Below are positions 23,661-36,739 of a stretch of DNA of 64,000 nt, in pieces. Every line of letters starts with the position of its first letter. Position 1 is the stretch's first letter. The notes under the pieces were generated by a model, which was not told the origin of the DNA, made no database searches, and worked only from the letters and a program-made list of their open reading frames with translations. The position numbers were made by a program, and so were the translations under genes. This DNA is from Chaetoderma sp. LZ-2023a (Eukaryota > Mollusca > Caudofoveata > Chaetodermatida > Chaetodermatidae), in the NCBI GenBank assembly GCA_034401795.1, contig CM067366.1, positions 76,765,128 to 76,829,127 of the forward strand, read 5' to 3'.

Positions 23661-23770
23661 TTACATAAATGCGATGTATGTGATAATTGGTATCTCAACC
23701 AGCTACCATTCAACCTCGTGAACGCAAACCACTGGATTCCTGAACGCATTTATGATTTAATCAATATTCT

Positions 23771-23860
23771 CTTGAATAATGTAAAACTAGTTTCATTGGA
23801 AGCCGTTGCAGCAGGTGGCATCAAACGCTTCTTCTCAAGGTAGTTTCAAAATATTGATCG
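23771..23860 (+). repeat. Hairpin core with loop rearrangement
   Basis: The left arm CTTGAATAATGTAAAACTAG and right arm GGTAGTTTCAAAATATTGAT bracket a scrambled centre. Confidence 0.6.
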
Positions 23861-23869
23861 GCATGTTAC

Positions 23870-25805
23870 CTCGCAAAGTTTAATGTATAAATTATTCCGG
23901 CGGGGTTTACCAAATATCACGTTGGACTTGCTTAAGCTCTTTTAAAATAGGATTTACTACACACTGATGCAGGGTAATCTAGATATTAAGGGTTGTGTGA
24001 CATTCTAAATCGCCACCGCACCCTAGCCAATAGGAGATTGACAACAAAAGTCAGATCTAACGTTACCATTGGATCTTAATCACGGCTTGGATTAATGTCA
24101 TGCGTGCTCTTGTGTTGCCCTCTACAGATAGCTAAATCTTCTTGATAGTTCTGATGTTCGTCTTCTAGTCGCCATACTACTCTGCCAGATTTCCTGGCTT
24201 GGTAAATGTCATCATGAAGCCCCCTGAATTAATACAGTTTGTACTGTAGATTTAGGATTTACAGAAAAAGCGAGTGCTATTTAGTCATTAATTCATCACC
24301 ATTAGTTAGGTAATAATCAGAGATTACCACCAACAAGCAAGTTCTTTAACTGTGAACACTCTCATAACGTGCACCGACGCGTGTGTGTGCGTGCGTGTGT
24401 GCCTGCATGCATACGTGCGTGTGCGTTGGGGGTGCGTAGGTGGGTGCGGGCGCGCACGCATGAACGGTAGGGAGACAATTAATGGAAAACAGCAGGATTT
24501 TGAATTACGCAACTCACGTTTATTCTTAATACGAACACAGGCGAAGAATGGGTGCTCTTATGCATAGATTTAATGATGCTATTTATTGATCACACTTCAG
24601 GGTATATATATTGTGTAACATAAATGTTTGGAATCAGCAGAGTTTGAGACCTCGATTGGTCCTCCGCAAGGAAAGTACCTCTCTCCGGTTCCGTGTGTGT
24701 GCTACCTGGCTGCAGCATTGCCAACTGTGCGAGAACAGTCTACAAGGCTACCATACCAAGTCTAGATAATTGGCCTCCCATAAGAATAGGAGTATATGGA
24801 CCATCTCTTCATTGGAAAAGCCAGGGTGAGCCTTGATATGCACTTATCAAATACAGACGGATTTAAGGTGTCCCTCCACAACGCGAGATAGGGTACAGGA
24901 GGGATAAGTCCATCGGCTCATTAATACACAGCTCATCTAACACTACCGTGTCGTGGAAAATACGTCAGTATGTTCCAGCCTGTGAATCGCAGATGACGTA
25001 CACATGTAACAGATGGACAGTTCCAAAAGCAGTTCTAGATAATTCTCTTCCTCACTTTCTTAAGCACGCGCTACTCACACGTCGTACGAATTGTCTATGT
25101 AGCAACGATAAATCTAGTAGCCGCCCAATCACACACACTCGCGCACGCAAGCACCTTAATTTGACAAAGAAATCAAATGTTTGTAATTGGCCTGGGCGGT
25201 GATTTTATCGCATGGACAAGGAAAACATCGCTCGAAATTTGATTTTAGTTTATTTGTCGTTGATGTCGCGGCGACGTGTTTGTTGCAAATCGCCCATGTA
25301 TGAAACTGTACATTGTAAATCGAGTGTGAGGGATACAAACAGGCGATGGCGTGTCGTATCGCGTTCCATGTGTGTGACCTAACATTGAAGTTTAAATGGC
25401 TGCATCATCAGCATTAATAACACCATTTTCATACGTGCATGCCAATTTCATTTTTTCTTAACTATGCAGACAACAGACTCCCTTCTTGACTAGCATAATC
25501 CACATGGATGGCGGCATTCTCAAGGTAAGTGTTTCGTTTGAAAGAAATGTCTCCTTATCTGTAGGTATTTTCATCTTCACAACTATATCTGCAAACGTGT
25601 TCGCCCTTCGCTGTAGCGCTTGTTCACGATCTTCCATTGCTTTGCTCTCCCGAACCCTATCCAAATCCAAAGTGGAAGCCCATAAGAAATACAACAGAGG
25701 AAATATATGCATCACACACATCTTCCATAGTTCCAGTTTTGAGCCAAGGCAGTTTGTGCACATATTCACATCCGTCCATCACTATAGCTGCTGATACAAT
25801 TGTCG
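23870..25805. other. Unassigned sequence with a short GT-rich tract
   Basis: 24378-24462 is a mixed GTGC/GTGT tract. Protein-like ORFs at 25458-25794 occur on both strands over the same bases, so neither can be preferred. A CTCAAG|GTAAGT donor-like word lies at about 25520 on the plus strand. No host gene is claimed. Confidence 0.35.
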
Positions 25806-25809
25806 CTGC

Positions 25810-25890
25810 TCAATATTTTGAAAGTAATTTGGCTGGACGCTGTTGCTGCCACGAGCGAATTAATTTCAAATTTTTCAATAGCTTACCTGT
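25810..25890 (-). repeat. Hairpin core of the repeat family
   Basis: The left arm CAATATTTTGAAAGTAATTT continues to GCTGTTGCTGCC. The right arm is GCGAATTAATTTCAAATTTT. The flank AATAGCTTACCTGTATGG shows minus orientation and preserves CAGGTAAG on the minus strand. Confidence 0.75.
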
Positions 25891-27124
25891 ATGGTTTCTG
25901 GTAATTGATACACCTGTGCTGACATACAAACTCCACAACCAGATATCATGAGGGCCATTCACATGTTTTGGCTTGTTCTACCCTCTGAAGTGTTACATCG
26001 GCAAATTTCTCCAGACTATTTATTTATTAAAGCAGTCCCGATTTTATGACGGGATCCACATTGGCACGCGCGGCAGCTACGACTGCAGTTGAAATGTTCC
26101 TGAATTCACCGTATCGGCCATCTCTGAAAAGTTTGCTTCTTAGAATGAATGCCCTGAAGAAATGTTTGTCTTCGGTATCACTTGTAATGTTTCCTTGGTA
26201 CGGTACGATAAGGAGGAACACAGTCATTCACCACATGACCATACAACTGCCACTGCTAAGATCAGCGTATACCGTATGTGGACTCATCAATGTTACTCAC
26301 AGAGAGTCTGCAAGAAACATATGACTGCTCACTGAACACGTTGCAGCTATCAAGGCTCCCCGCTGCCTTACCACTGAGTTTGCAGGGCCATTATTAGGAC
26401 AGCATAATGAGATGTACGGTACGGAACCCGTCGAAATTGTATCACCAATTATTCAAACACTTTTAAAAATAATTTAATTTAATTTATTTTGGAAACTACC
26501 AATATGTACAGTGTTTAGAAAGAAATTAATTAATTTAAGTATTTCGTAACGAGGCATATATTATTTTCAAGACCCACACATAAAAATATGTTGAATTTTA
26601 TTGAAATAACATCGTGTCTCACCTTTTGACCTTAGTGGTCTAATTATCAACGGTAATTTATTATAATACTGGGGTATGTTAGCTGGTGTCCATACATATA
26701 AATCGCATGTGATAAATTGTACCCATTTTACCGTTCTTCGCCATGTGTGGGCTTACGATCACTCGTCTTGTCGCAAAAGCTGTTTATTAAAGGTCATATA
26801 TTTGGCCTTCAAATAAACTGCTTTCCCCAGATAGGATTTATGGGGAAGCATATATAAGGACAACTTTGAAATATAAAACTGGTTATTAACTAAAATGTCC
26901 AGTTTTGACAAAATCGTGTCGATTTTCACCGGGCTATTCAACGTATTATTCTATGCTATTGCCCGCAGTGTACCTATGATTCCGATGGTACACTATCGGG
27001 TCTTAGGATATTTGCCAAGTCTCGCTGCCTTGGCCTCTTAATATGTATTTATCAACTGAATTAATAACATCAATTACGTGACGCCGCACCCCAGAAGTCG
27101 CCGCTGACAGCGAACATATGATGA
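25891..27124. other. Unassigned AT-rich sequence
   Basis: A 66-codon minus-strand ORF at 26027-26227 reads protein-like but is not recognised. Nothing else is supported. Confidence 0.35.
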
Positions 27125-27295
27125 TAAGTAAATATTGAGAAATCGAGAACACGTCATGATAATGTATTTCGCGAGACGGAGCGCGAATTCTTCAGGAACA
27201 GATCGTGCGACTGAACTAATTAGATTATCTTTCACAGCACAGATAGTTTACGCTAACTTAGGTACTCATTCATAAGCATCCCAGTTCAGTGATCG
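27125..27295. repeat. Dispersed repeat shared with 15985-16165
   Basis: This shares AGGAACAGATCGT, GACTGAACTAATT and GTACTCATTCATAA with the partner. 27296-27890 after it holds CCAAT-type words but no supported gene. Confidence 0.7.
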
Positions 27296-27902
27296 ATCGT
27301 CTACGATCCAAGTGTGCGGTACAAGGTACGCATCGAGGAAACTCTAGGTATCGACTTAACGCGAGGCATGCGAGATAAAATGGCAACGTCTACTGGGAGA
27401 GGGTGAGAGAGAGGAGCCCATGCGGAGTAAGAATGAATGTTACACCGAGCAGACTTTCAGAAGATTTTGGACCGACCAATCGGTGACGAGATTATAATCA
27501 TAAGCAGTCTTCGGAATTCCCTTCAACTTCATTTGCATATGACCAATCAGAAGCGGCTATTTCAGAGGCTTGCAATTGGTCTTTTAAAGCGGGCTGTTCA
27601 ACTACCTTTTGTTTGGTCGTATTATGACATGAGCAAATACCTTTGTTAAATCAACGTGTATGGTACTAAATGAGCTTCACACAGTTTTAACAATACAATG
27701 ATAAAGCCCAACTGTAATTAGATAACTAACTATTCAGTAAGTATTTATCAGATCAGTAACAACACCCATATCCGTGACGGCATATATGCACGCAACCTAT
27801 AGTTTGGTTATAAGTTAACAAGTGGACATGCTATGTAATCGGCAATCCTGATCTTTTTCCCCAGCATATTACCAGCTAACACTGCTGCCCCTATATAGTC
27901 TA

Positions 27903-27975
27903 TGAGGTGGTCCAATAAGACACGTTTTATAATCTATGGTGGCTGGTCTAAGGAGGTCCAATAAGACAGGATTTA
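27903..27975. repeat. Two-unit direct repeat
   Basis: AGGTGGTCCAATAAGACA (about 27904) and AGGAGGTCCAATAAGACA (about 27954) are spaced by about 50 bp. Confidence 0.7.
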
Positions 27976-28099
27976 CGCTATATGATGTAGGATATGGTAG
28001 GGAAGGTCAGGGCAGGGTAGGGTACGCTGTATCCAAGTCTAGGGTGGCATAATTAAGTGGGCTGGCTGGCCCTATATTAGACTACGTAAGCTGGCCAGA

Positions 28100-28740
28100 T
28101 AAAATGTCGACGGTGGGTCAACGTTGGCAACAGGTTGGCAGATCGCAGTTGGCATTACAACGTTGTCCCAACGTTGGTCCAACGCTGGCTGTATCATTTG
28201 TTTGCCAAAGTTGGGCCAGCATAGAAAATTTCACGGTAAATCAAACAAAATCAATTAATGTATTCAATTTAAGTTTTTATTGTTTCCCATATGGACCTAT
28301 ATGGGTTCCATGCCGCTGTGTACCCACGGCCCATATGGGACCCGTATGGACAAGATTTAATTGTCTTCATAGGACTGCTTAGGATTGAACTATGGACTCA
28401 GCAGTTTATTTAGCCATTACATAAACTTACATTTATGAGGCACATCTGGGTAAATCCTGAATTTAAATCTAGATTTTAATAGCCTATATGGGACCCATAT
28501 GGGCGCCATCTGGGTATTCTCAGATCCCAGATGCCCAGATGCACCCCCTATGGGGGCCATATGGGACCATATGGGAATGTTATCAGGGTGGTGTGCTATT
28601 TTCAATATTGTCATAGATTTATTCCATTTGACATTTTGGCAAACGTTGGGCGGATGAGCAAAGTTATGTTGGACCAACATAGTGGTAAACGTTAGGCCAA
28701 AGTTGGGCCCGCGTTTGCTTGCTGTAATAGGCAACGCTAT
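28100..28740. mobile_element. Foldback-like element built of palindromic words
   Basis: The outer parts (28110-28220 and 28625-28735) carry many CCAACGTTGG-type words in both orientations, for example CCCAACGTTGGTCCAACG and GCCAAAGTTGGGCC. The centre (28285-28580) carries repeated CCCATATGGG-type words. Both words are self-complementary. This resembles non-autonomous foldback elements. The family and target duplication are not determined. It is bordered by satellite-like sequence on both sides. Confidence 0.55.
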
Positions 28741-30760
28741 GCTACACTAGTCTAGGCTAAAACATGCTATATTAGGCAAGTCTAGGTCATGTAATACTAG
28801 TCCACGCTATAAGATATGGTATACTACTTTATGCTAAGCTATGCTATACTACTCCACACTAAACTATGTTATACTAGTCTAGGTTAAGCTAGGCTATGCT
28901 ATACTAGTCACGGCTAAGCTATGTTATACTAGTCTAGGTTAGGCTAAGCTATGATATACTAGTCCAGGCTAAGTTATGCTATACTAGGCCAGGCTAAGCT
29001 AAGCTATGCTATACTAGTCTAAACTAGGCTATGCTATACTGGTATAGTTTATGTTATGCTAGACTAGTCTAAGTTACAGTAAATTATTCTAGGCTAATCT
29101 ATGATATAATAGGCTAAGCTATGATATACTAGTCTAGGCTAAACCATGCTGTATTAGTCTAGTCTAAGCTATGCTATTCTATTCCACGCTAGGCTATGCT
29201 ATACTAGTCACGGCTAAGCTATGTTATACTAGTCTAGGTTAAGCTAGGCTATGCTATACTAGTCCAGGCCAAGTTATGCTATACTAGGCCAGGCTAAGCT
29301 AAGCTATGCTATACTAGTCTAGGTTAAGCTAGGCTATGCTATACTAGTCACGGCTAAGCTATGTTATACTAGTCTAGGTTAGGCTAAGCTATGATATACT
29401 AGTCCAGGCCAAGTTATGCTATACTAGGCCAGGCTAAGCTAAGCTATGCTATACTAGTCTAAACTAGGCTATGCTATACTGGTATAGTTTATGTTATGCT
29501 AGACTATTCTAAGTTATAGTAAATTATTCTAGGCTAATCTATGATATAATAGGCTAAGCTATGATATACTAGTCTAGGCTAAACCATGCTGTATTAGTCT
29601 AGTCTAAGCTATGCTATTCTATTCCACGCTAAGCTATGTTATACTAGTCTAGGCTAAGCTATGCTATACTAGTCTAGACTAGGCCATGTTATACTATACT
29701 AGTTTGACTTAAGTTATACTAGACTAGTCTAAGTTATGCTATACCGGTATAGTTTATGTTATGCCAGACTAGTCTAAGTTATGCTATATTATTCTAGGCC
29801 AATCTATGATATAATAGGCTAAGCTATGATATACTAGTCTAGGCTAAATCATGCTGTATTAGTCTAGTCTATGCTATGCTACACTATGCCACGCTAAGCT
29901 ATGCTATACTAGTCTAAGCTAAGCTTAATTGGACTAAGCTAGACCATACTGGTCGACGTTGAGATAAGATATACTGGGATAATCTATGCTATACCGGGCT
30001 ACGCTAAGTTACGCTACGATGGGCTAAGCTCTACTCCGATAAGCTAAGCTATAGTGGGATACACTCTATTGGGCTAAGCTAACCCATACTAGGCTAAGCT
30101 AAGGCAAACTAGACTAAGCCATATTTTACTCGGATAAGCTAAGTTATCCTCAGTTAAGCTAAACGATGATGAGATAAGCTAAGCTATACCGAACTAAGCT
30201 AAGTTAAGCTACTATGGGCTAAGCTATACTGGGATAAGCTAAGCTATACTGGGATAAGCTACGCTATAATGTGATAATCTGTGCGATACTAAGATAAGAT
30301 AAGATAAACTAGCCACAGCTACGCCAGTCCAAGCAAAGATATTTTAAACTATGCTAGTCTAAGCTATGCACGTCCAGGCTAAACTGGAATATCTAGGCCT
30401 AGGCAAAAATATGCGATCTATGATCAGGCTGTCCTATGCTAGGCTAGGCATAAGGCTAGTTTAGGCTAACCTAGCCCAGCTGCTGCATCTAGGGTAGTCT
30501 ACAGTGGCCTTGCTAGACTACAATGATTTCCATAGACTAGGCTAAGCATAAGGTTAGGCTAGGCTAGGCCATGTGTAGGACATGGTCTAACCTTGTTAAG
30601 GTCTAGCCAAACCTTGTTACGGCCGAGTTAAGGCCTAGTTCATCCTGGTGAAGGCCTAGGTAAGGTGTAACCAAGTGTCGTTAAGGTCTAAGTAATGCCT
30701 AGTAAAGCATGGATACGGCCGCGCTAAAGACTTGGTACGGCCTGAGTCCCCCAGGATAAG
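28741..30760. repeat. Degenerate satellite of about 20-25-bp units with higher-order structure
   Basis: The monomer is roughly CTAAGCTATGCTATACTAGT followed by CTAGG. It is rich in CTAG and drifts in sequence along the array: GGGATAAGCTAAGCTATACT variants after 29930, GGCCTA-rich variants after 30390. A higher-order unit is visible: 28901-29200 and 29341-29630 are nearly identical, and 29201-29340 repeats the first 140 bp. No coding sequence is present. Confidence 0.92.
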
Positions 30761-31049
30761 GCCTAGCCACTCGCTAGGTAATAGAACACAACTTGGGTAC
30801 ATGGTTGCTTATACTAAGAGTACACAGGATGGTTTCATGTATGTCACCGGGTTAAAGATCAATGTCATTTTGACCTTGCTATTTTACCTCTGCTTTTTCA
30901 ACTTTAAGTTTTTTCTATTCAGCAAATTATTTATAGTTCAGGATTGGTTAATCATGTTGTAACTAAACTTGAATATATGGTTACATATAATATTAGGAAG
31001 TCAAATGTCAATGACACTGTGACAAACAGGGGAAAGCCGAGACATTTAT

Positions 31050-31340
31050 TCCGCGCAGTGTCAAGAGAACAACAGGTAAGCTGTTGGATATTTTTAAACC
31101 AATTTGACTGGGTGCTGTTTCTGCGCCCAGCAACAGCGCCCAGTAAAATTAGTTTCAAGATACTTAGCAGAATGTTTGTTAAATAGTAAAAACATACAAT
31201 TCGTACAACTTGGCGGACTGTTAAGCATGTATGACGGAATTAATTAAGTCATTCAGGGAATAATTGATGTTGACATCATCATACAGTTGACGTAGTTTAT
31301 TGTGACGTTATATGATTGATCGATACGGCTAGAATCGTGA
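31050..31340 (+). repeat. CRE-hairpin repeat, near-complete hairpin
   Basis: Donor-like CAGGTAAGCTG (about 31074) leads into the hairpin at 31084-31172, with CTGGGTGCTGTTTCTGCGCC facing GCAACAGCGCCCAGTAAAAT. The right flank has TTGTTAAATAGTAAAAACAT, ACAACTTGGCGGACTGTTAA and several TGACGxxA words. Confidence 0.88.
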
Positions 31341-31455
31341 ATTAGTCTAGGTTAAGCTTGTAGGCTAGACAATTGATTTAGGGGTGATGGTGCCAGGGTT
31401 ATGGGTGGGAGAGGAGGGTATAGGAATGGGAAGAGGGAGGGGAGGATGAGGGGAT

Positions 31456-32044
<589 letters not shown>

Positions 32045-33239
32045 TGGAGGAAGGGGAGAGTGGGAGGGAGGAAGGGAACAGACTGGGAAAGTTGTTGCTG
32101 CATTTGTCAACAACGACTGATAATCAGATTGCTCAAAATATCTGCAGTAAGTGTTACTACATTGCTGCTTATTTTGAGAACAATGTGTTTAAAGGTTGTT
32201 ACCGCACTGATTGTCAGCGTAATGTGATCATACTTGATCAGAACTAGGGAAGTCTGAATTGTGGAAGTTTATTTAGGGAGGTTAAATGCATACCAGAACT
32301 ATTATGACCATTACATGGAATCAGATGAAGAAATTGACAATATTCCAATCATCTTCGCTAGTACAGTTAGTGCATTTTGCCTCTATGGATATAACTTTCC
32401 CCAAATGGATTTCCTCGATTTAGACTAAGTATGACCATTTCTTTCATTCCATACACAGAGACGGAATGCCGCTAGCTGTATCAAATATGGTCGAATTATA
32501 GTAAATTATTTTGTCTGACTGTGCTCTAGAGTGCGCTCTTCTCATTTAAGAAATATTTCCAATTCTCCTGAGTGGAAGTAGGTATCTTCCTCAATTCGGA
32601 CTTCCGCGATTCAGACCAAGTATGATCACCTTTCTCGACTGTCAGTCGAATCCTTATCAAAACACCAATAAGCTGGTGAAATTAAACCGTATATTATCTG
32701 CTAGATTATTTTGAGAACAAGTTGACCGTATGTTCTTCCTGTTATAGGCAGCAATAATTTTCTCTAAAGATAATTAGCCTAGCGCGTTGCAAACTATCGA
32801 CTCGACGAGAACCGCTCGACTAAAATATATTATCTGCCTAGTCGGCTGCAGCAGAGGTTCAGTATTGCTCAACTGTTCATGTGTGAATACAACGTCGCCA
32901 CGATTTCATTCGGAGCTCTTCAAGAGCGCGGGGACGGGCAAACTTTAATTTAGCCACCACTTGTCTAGACAGCTGATAATGGCTCGTGTCACAGATGATA
33001 CACAAGAAAGGAGTAATTACATGTGTGCAGTGCCATGAAAGTGTATGTAATCTTACGCATCCTAGTTGTTGCAATATGTCTATGGTCGACCCTTTATGGG
33101 AACAGATTGGTTCCAATATTATACATATCTGTGTGTTGGCGCCATTTTTACATGTTCATAAGAACGTACTTTTACATGATTTATCACTATTTATAGCTTT
33201 GAACTACACCATCCCACGAGTTGCATTTATGCTGTCCAT
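32045..33239. other. Unassigned sequence
   Basis: No gene or repeat could be supported. Confidence 0.4.
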
Positions 33240-33289
33240 TTGACGAATCTGACGAGACGCACTCGCAAACGAAACGCCATCAACTCAAA

Positions 33290-33660
33290 CTCTGACTATA
33301 TTTCAGCCTTTAGACGTCGGTCACATGAGATGCGTTTCTGTATACCATATCTGGCACGTGCGGTACGCGAATTAGCGCATATGAACCAAGATACAACGAA
33401 GGTATAGTTAGACCACCTGCGTTACATTACTTAACATTGCGTCACGACAGTGCGTTGCCCGTTGCGGGTTGCACTATACATTGAAATCTGCTCAGTCTTT
33501 GACGCATAGCATAGCACAACAGGTGCGTCCAAGACGAATGCGAATATTTGCCAATAATGTATGCTTGACATAGACGGTAAAGCGTCCGATGTGAACAATC
33601 CTATTAATGGTGATAAAATTGACACACTCATGCGACGCCTCACATATAACTCATAGGCCT
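33290..33660. mobile_element. Possible miniature element with GACGCA-type words
   Basis: This CpG-richer island has repeated GACGCA/TGCGTC words on both strands (for example GCGTCACGAC, TTTGACGCATAGCATAGCAC, GGTGCGTCC, ATGCGACGCC). It also has a phrase like AAGCGTCCGATGTGAACAAT that I associate with miniature DNA elements in animals. Terminal repeats were not resolved. Confidence 0.3.
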
Positions 33661-34410
33661 ACGCTGCGCACTTGTTGTGATCCTACCCTACATGAGCGAC
33701 CACACGTATGTATGGCACGATTCCGTTGTATAGCATAACGCGGTTATTGGCATCACATTCAAAGTACGGCTCTTTATCACAGTACGGTTCGACATATGTA
33801 TGGATGCACATAGATATTGCGACGGATTCAAACTGGAAGAAGTGTAAATTACACATTGTACATTGTCTAGCCTTTATTTTGCCACCAGTTTGGTCAATTT
33901 ATGTTGAGATTTGACTGAGATACGCCTATTTAGTGAGTTTAGGGCCAATGCTCAATTTTCGTTTGATGGCCATGGAAACGGTTGAAGAAAACATATCACC
34001 AACCAATTTCTGTTCTTTTTTCTTGTTTCTTAGGGTGTGAAGAATCAACAATGTAGTACCCATGAAATGTCATCATATCTGGGTTGCATAGTAGACCCCA
34101 CTGATTGCCGGCCTATTTACCTGAATATCTGGCGCTAATGCTCCAAACAATGCTCTGGCTGATAACAGCTTGGTTCAAAAGGTGTGCTTTCAAACAATCA
34201 GGGGTGAGGGTGGGGTCCTGCTTTCTTCATTGATTTTGTGATAACTCAAGCTGGGTTAAGCCTGCCCCTTGTCAATGAAGACGGGGTTGATGGCCGGGGT
34301 GGGGGAGCTTCCCCGAGTCTGATCGTAGATACTGTCACCTTCGTCTACTTAAATATTCTAGATAATTAGTCTAACAGTTCTGACTGTACATGCTCTTAGT
34401 GTTGCTACAC

Positions 34411-34411
<1 letters not shown>
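33661..34411. other. Unassigned sequence
   Basis: No gene is recognised. An imperfect inverted arrangement of GGGGT/CCCC words lies at 34200-34310. Confidence 0.35.
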
Positions 34412-34468
<57 letters not shown>

Positions 34469-34510
34469 GCGCGTGCATGCGTGTGTGCATGTGCGTGTGC
34501 GTGCGCACGC

Positions 34511-34556
<46 letters not shown>
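34412..34556. repeat. (GT)n microsatellite with GC-rich centre
   Basis: Two GT blocks flank a GTGC/GCGT-rich centre. Confidence 0.97.
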
Positions 34557-34558
<2 letters not shown>

Positions 34559-36359
34559 TTGTTTGTGACCTACATAAAAGACAACTATAGTCCTGGAGTT
34601 TTATGAGAATTACTCCAATCTATAGTATCCAATTTTACAAGGTTGCTAGTAAAGGTCATTACTTTATCTTGCCAGGATTGACAGCATCGAGCTCCAGGGT
34701 CAGCAGTTCCTCGCCCACTTACCTTTTGAGTCAGACTCCATGCCCACGGCTACATGAACACCATTCTGGTTCCAGCCTCTATCTATACAAAGCACCATAG
34801 ATCTCAACAATTCCTTTCTAATAACTGCCCTTTGAGCCAACCTGAATGGTCCATTATTAAAATATGAGTGTGAGGATTGGTAGTTTTTCAACCCTTGGCC
34901 ACAATGCATGGGGAACTTAGTCAATTATTGAAGCTACTTCAAGTCCAGTCACAACAAGTAGATTATCTAGCAAAATGCACAAGATGGGAGGATTTTATGT
35001 GTCTCATTCCAAATGCATAATCTATGGGAACGATTATTGGCAGAGTTCGTATAAATGTGTCAAATATAACGCTATATAGACGATGTGGCATTAGAGCACA
35101 TACACCTAGGATGAAATAGTAGGGTGCACATTCAGATTCTAAGGCTCATCTATGGGGCGGGGGGCATGTATATAGTTCCTCTACAGCTTGTTGTGGACAT
35201 GACAAAGATTTGATTATGTTGAGTTCTTTTCATGCGAAGAGGTTTCAAGAACACAGGTGGCACTGTTCGATGCACTGGTAATACGGATCTAATTATGTCT
35301 GCTAATGCATGCTTCCTCGTGGATAGAGACAACTATGACTTTCGTAACTTTGCTTCCCGATGAGTATCCGTTGAGTCAACCGGCTGATCGATCTTCTGGC
35401 TGAGTTATTTCTTCCGAAGAATCCGTTTGTCTGCGACGATTTAAATGATTATATTCTTACCGGATTACAGGTCTTTATAGCTTTCGTCTTTTCAGCTATT
35501 TTTTATTGTGGCTTTACCACATCCATAAAGTTATGGCCTACACAAGTTGTAGGCGGCCTAACTTGACATCCGATAACATCCCTCGGAAAGGGCTGTGTTC
35601 TAATTCATACACGCAATTATCATTTCGCTTAATCTCATGGGGGTTATGCCATGCATACTGTTTGCTAACGCATATAGGGGTTGTACTGGTATCTCCCGAC
35701 CATCTGGCCGGTTATCTAAGTAGAACATGAATTTTAAATCTTCCTTTGTCTGCCGTTGGATGTACTCAATTCCCAGCACACCCGATTTGTCTGCGACCCG
35801 AATTCGCTCTGCGTTCCACACACCCCTCTCTCTATCACCCCTCGCTCTTCCTCCCCATTTCTCCCTCTCCGTCTTCCTCTCTCGCTCTCTCGCTCCCGCT
35901 CTTTCCCTCTCTACCCCTCCATCCCACTCTCTATTCCTCCGTCTTGCTCTCTCTGCTACACTATTGCACATACTTGCCATGTCATTGCTAGATGTGGATA
36001 GATGCATATACTCTCGCGCTCGCATACGTGTCTTTTGAAATAATTACAGTCAAATCCAATATAATTCGTGGGCACTAATTTCCCGAATGATTCACTAAAT
36101 AAATAGTTTTCATTGCTCAAACTGACAATTTATGTCAAACGGTGTATGGAAAGCTGTGTTTACATTTGTTCTTAATGACGCTGTACAGATATCAATTTAC
36201 AACTGTGTCTATCTATAGAATACGGCATACACAAACGTCATTATCACAAACTGTTAGTCTGCAATTTCAATGTACACAGTGCGTCCCATATAAATAGCCA
36301 TTAAATTGTCATGTGGGTAATACAATATTCGATCGCAATGCAATGGCCTAATTCAAGTT
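34557..36359. other. Unassigned sequence with a CT-rich tract
   Basis: 35815-35960 is rich in CTCT and TCCC. A minus-strand AAAAG|GTAAGT donor-like word lies at 34723, ending a short open frame, but there is no convincing acceptor or homology. No gene is claimed. Confidence 0.35.
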
Positions 36360-36735
36360 TTGCTATGTTCCGCCCATCCCCAGCTAAGCTCCTCTCACAA
36401 TTTTCTCGTGTTGCATCACTCTATCTATAGACTCCATAAATCTCAGTTTCCAGAAAACTGTGCAGGTAAGTTGACGAATATTTTGAAACAAATTTTACTG
36501 GGTCTTCTTGCTTCCTATGGCAGCAAGAGCGTCCTGTCAAATTAGTATCGAAATATTCAACGGAATGTGTATGAAGCTGTAAAGACATACAACTCGTACA
36601 ACTTGACGGACTATTACGCCTTTGTGATGGACTAGATCACATCAAACATGCCGTAATTGGTTATGCCATCAGTCAACATATCAGGTAGTTGATTATGAAG
36701 TCATATGTTTAACTGGGAAACGGGATTAAAAAATG
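36360..36735 (+). repeat. CRE-hairpin repeat with consensus splice-donor word
   Basis: The left flank TATGTTCCGCCCATCC and AATCTCAGTTTCCAGAAAAC leads to TGTGCAGGTAAGTTG (about 36462-36474), a perfect CAG|GTAAGT. The hairpin is at 36471-36562. The right flank has AAAGACATACAACTCGTACA and ACTTGACGGACTATTA. Confidence 0.87.
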
Positions 36736-36739
36736 TTGA

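Noticed and set aside
25458-25794. Host exon candidates on both strands
   Set aside because: Both strands are open over the same bases and neither shows a known motif. The donor-like CTCAAG|GTAAGT alone is insufficient.
34700-34850. Minus-strand exon ending at AAAAG|GTAAGT
   Set aside because: There is only a donor-like word and a short frame. No acceptor with a pyrimidine tract and no recognisable protein.
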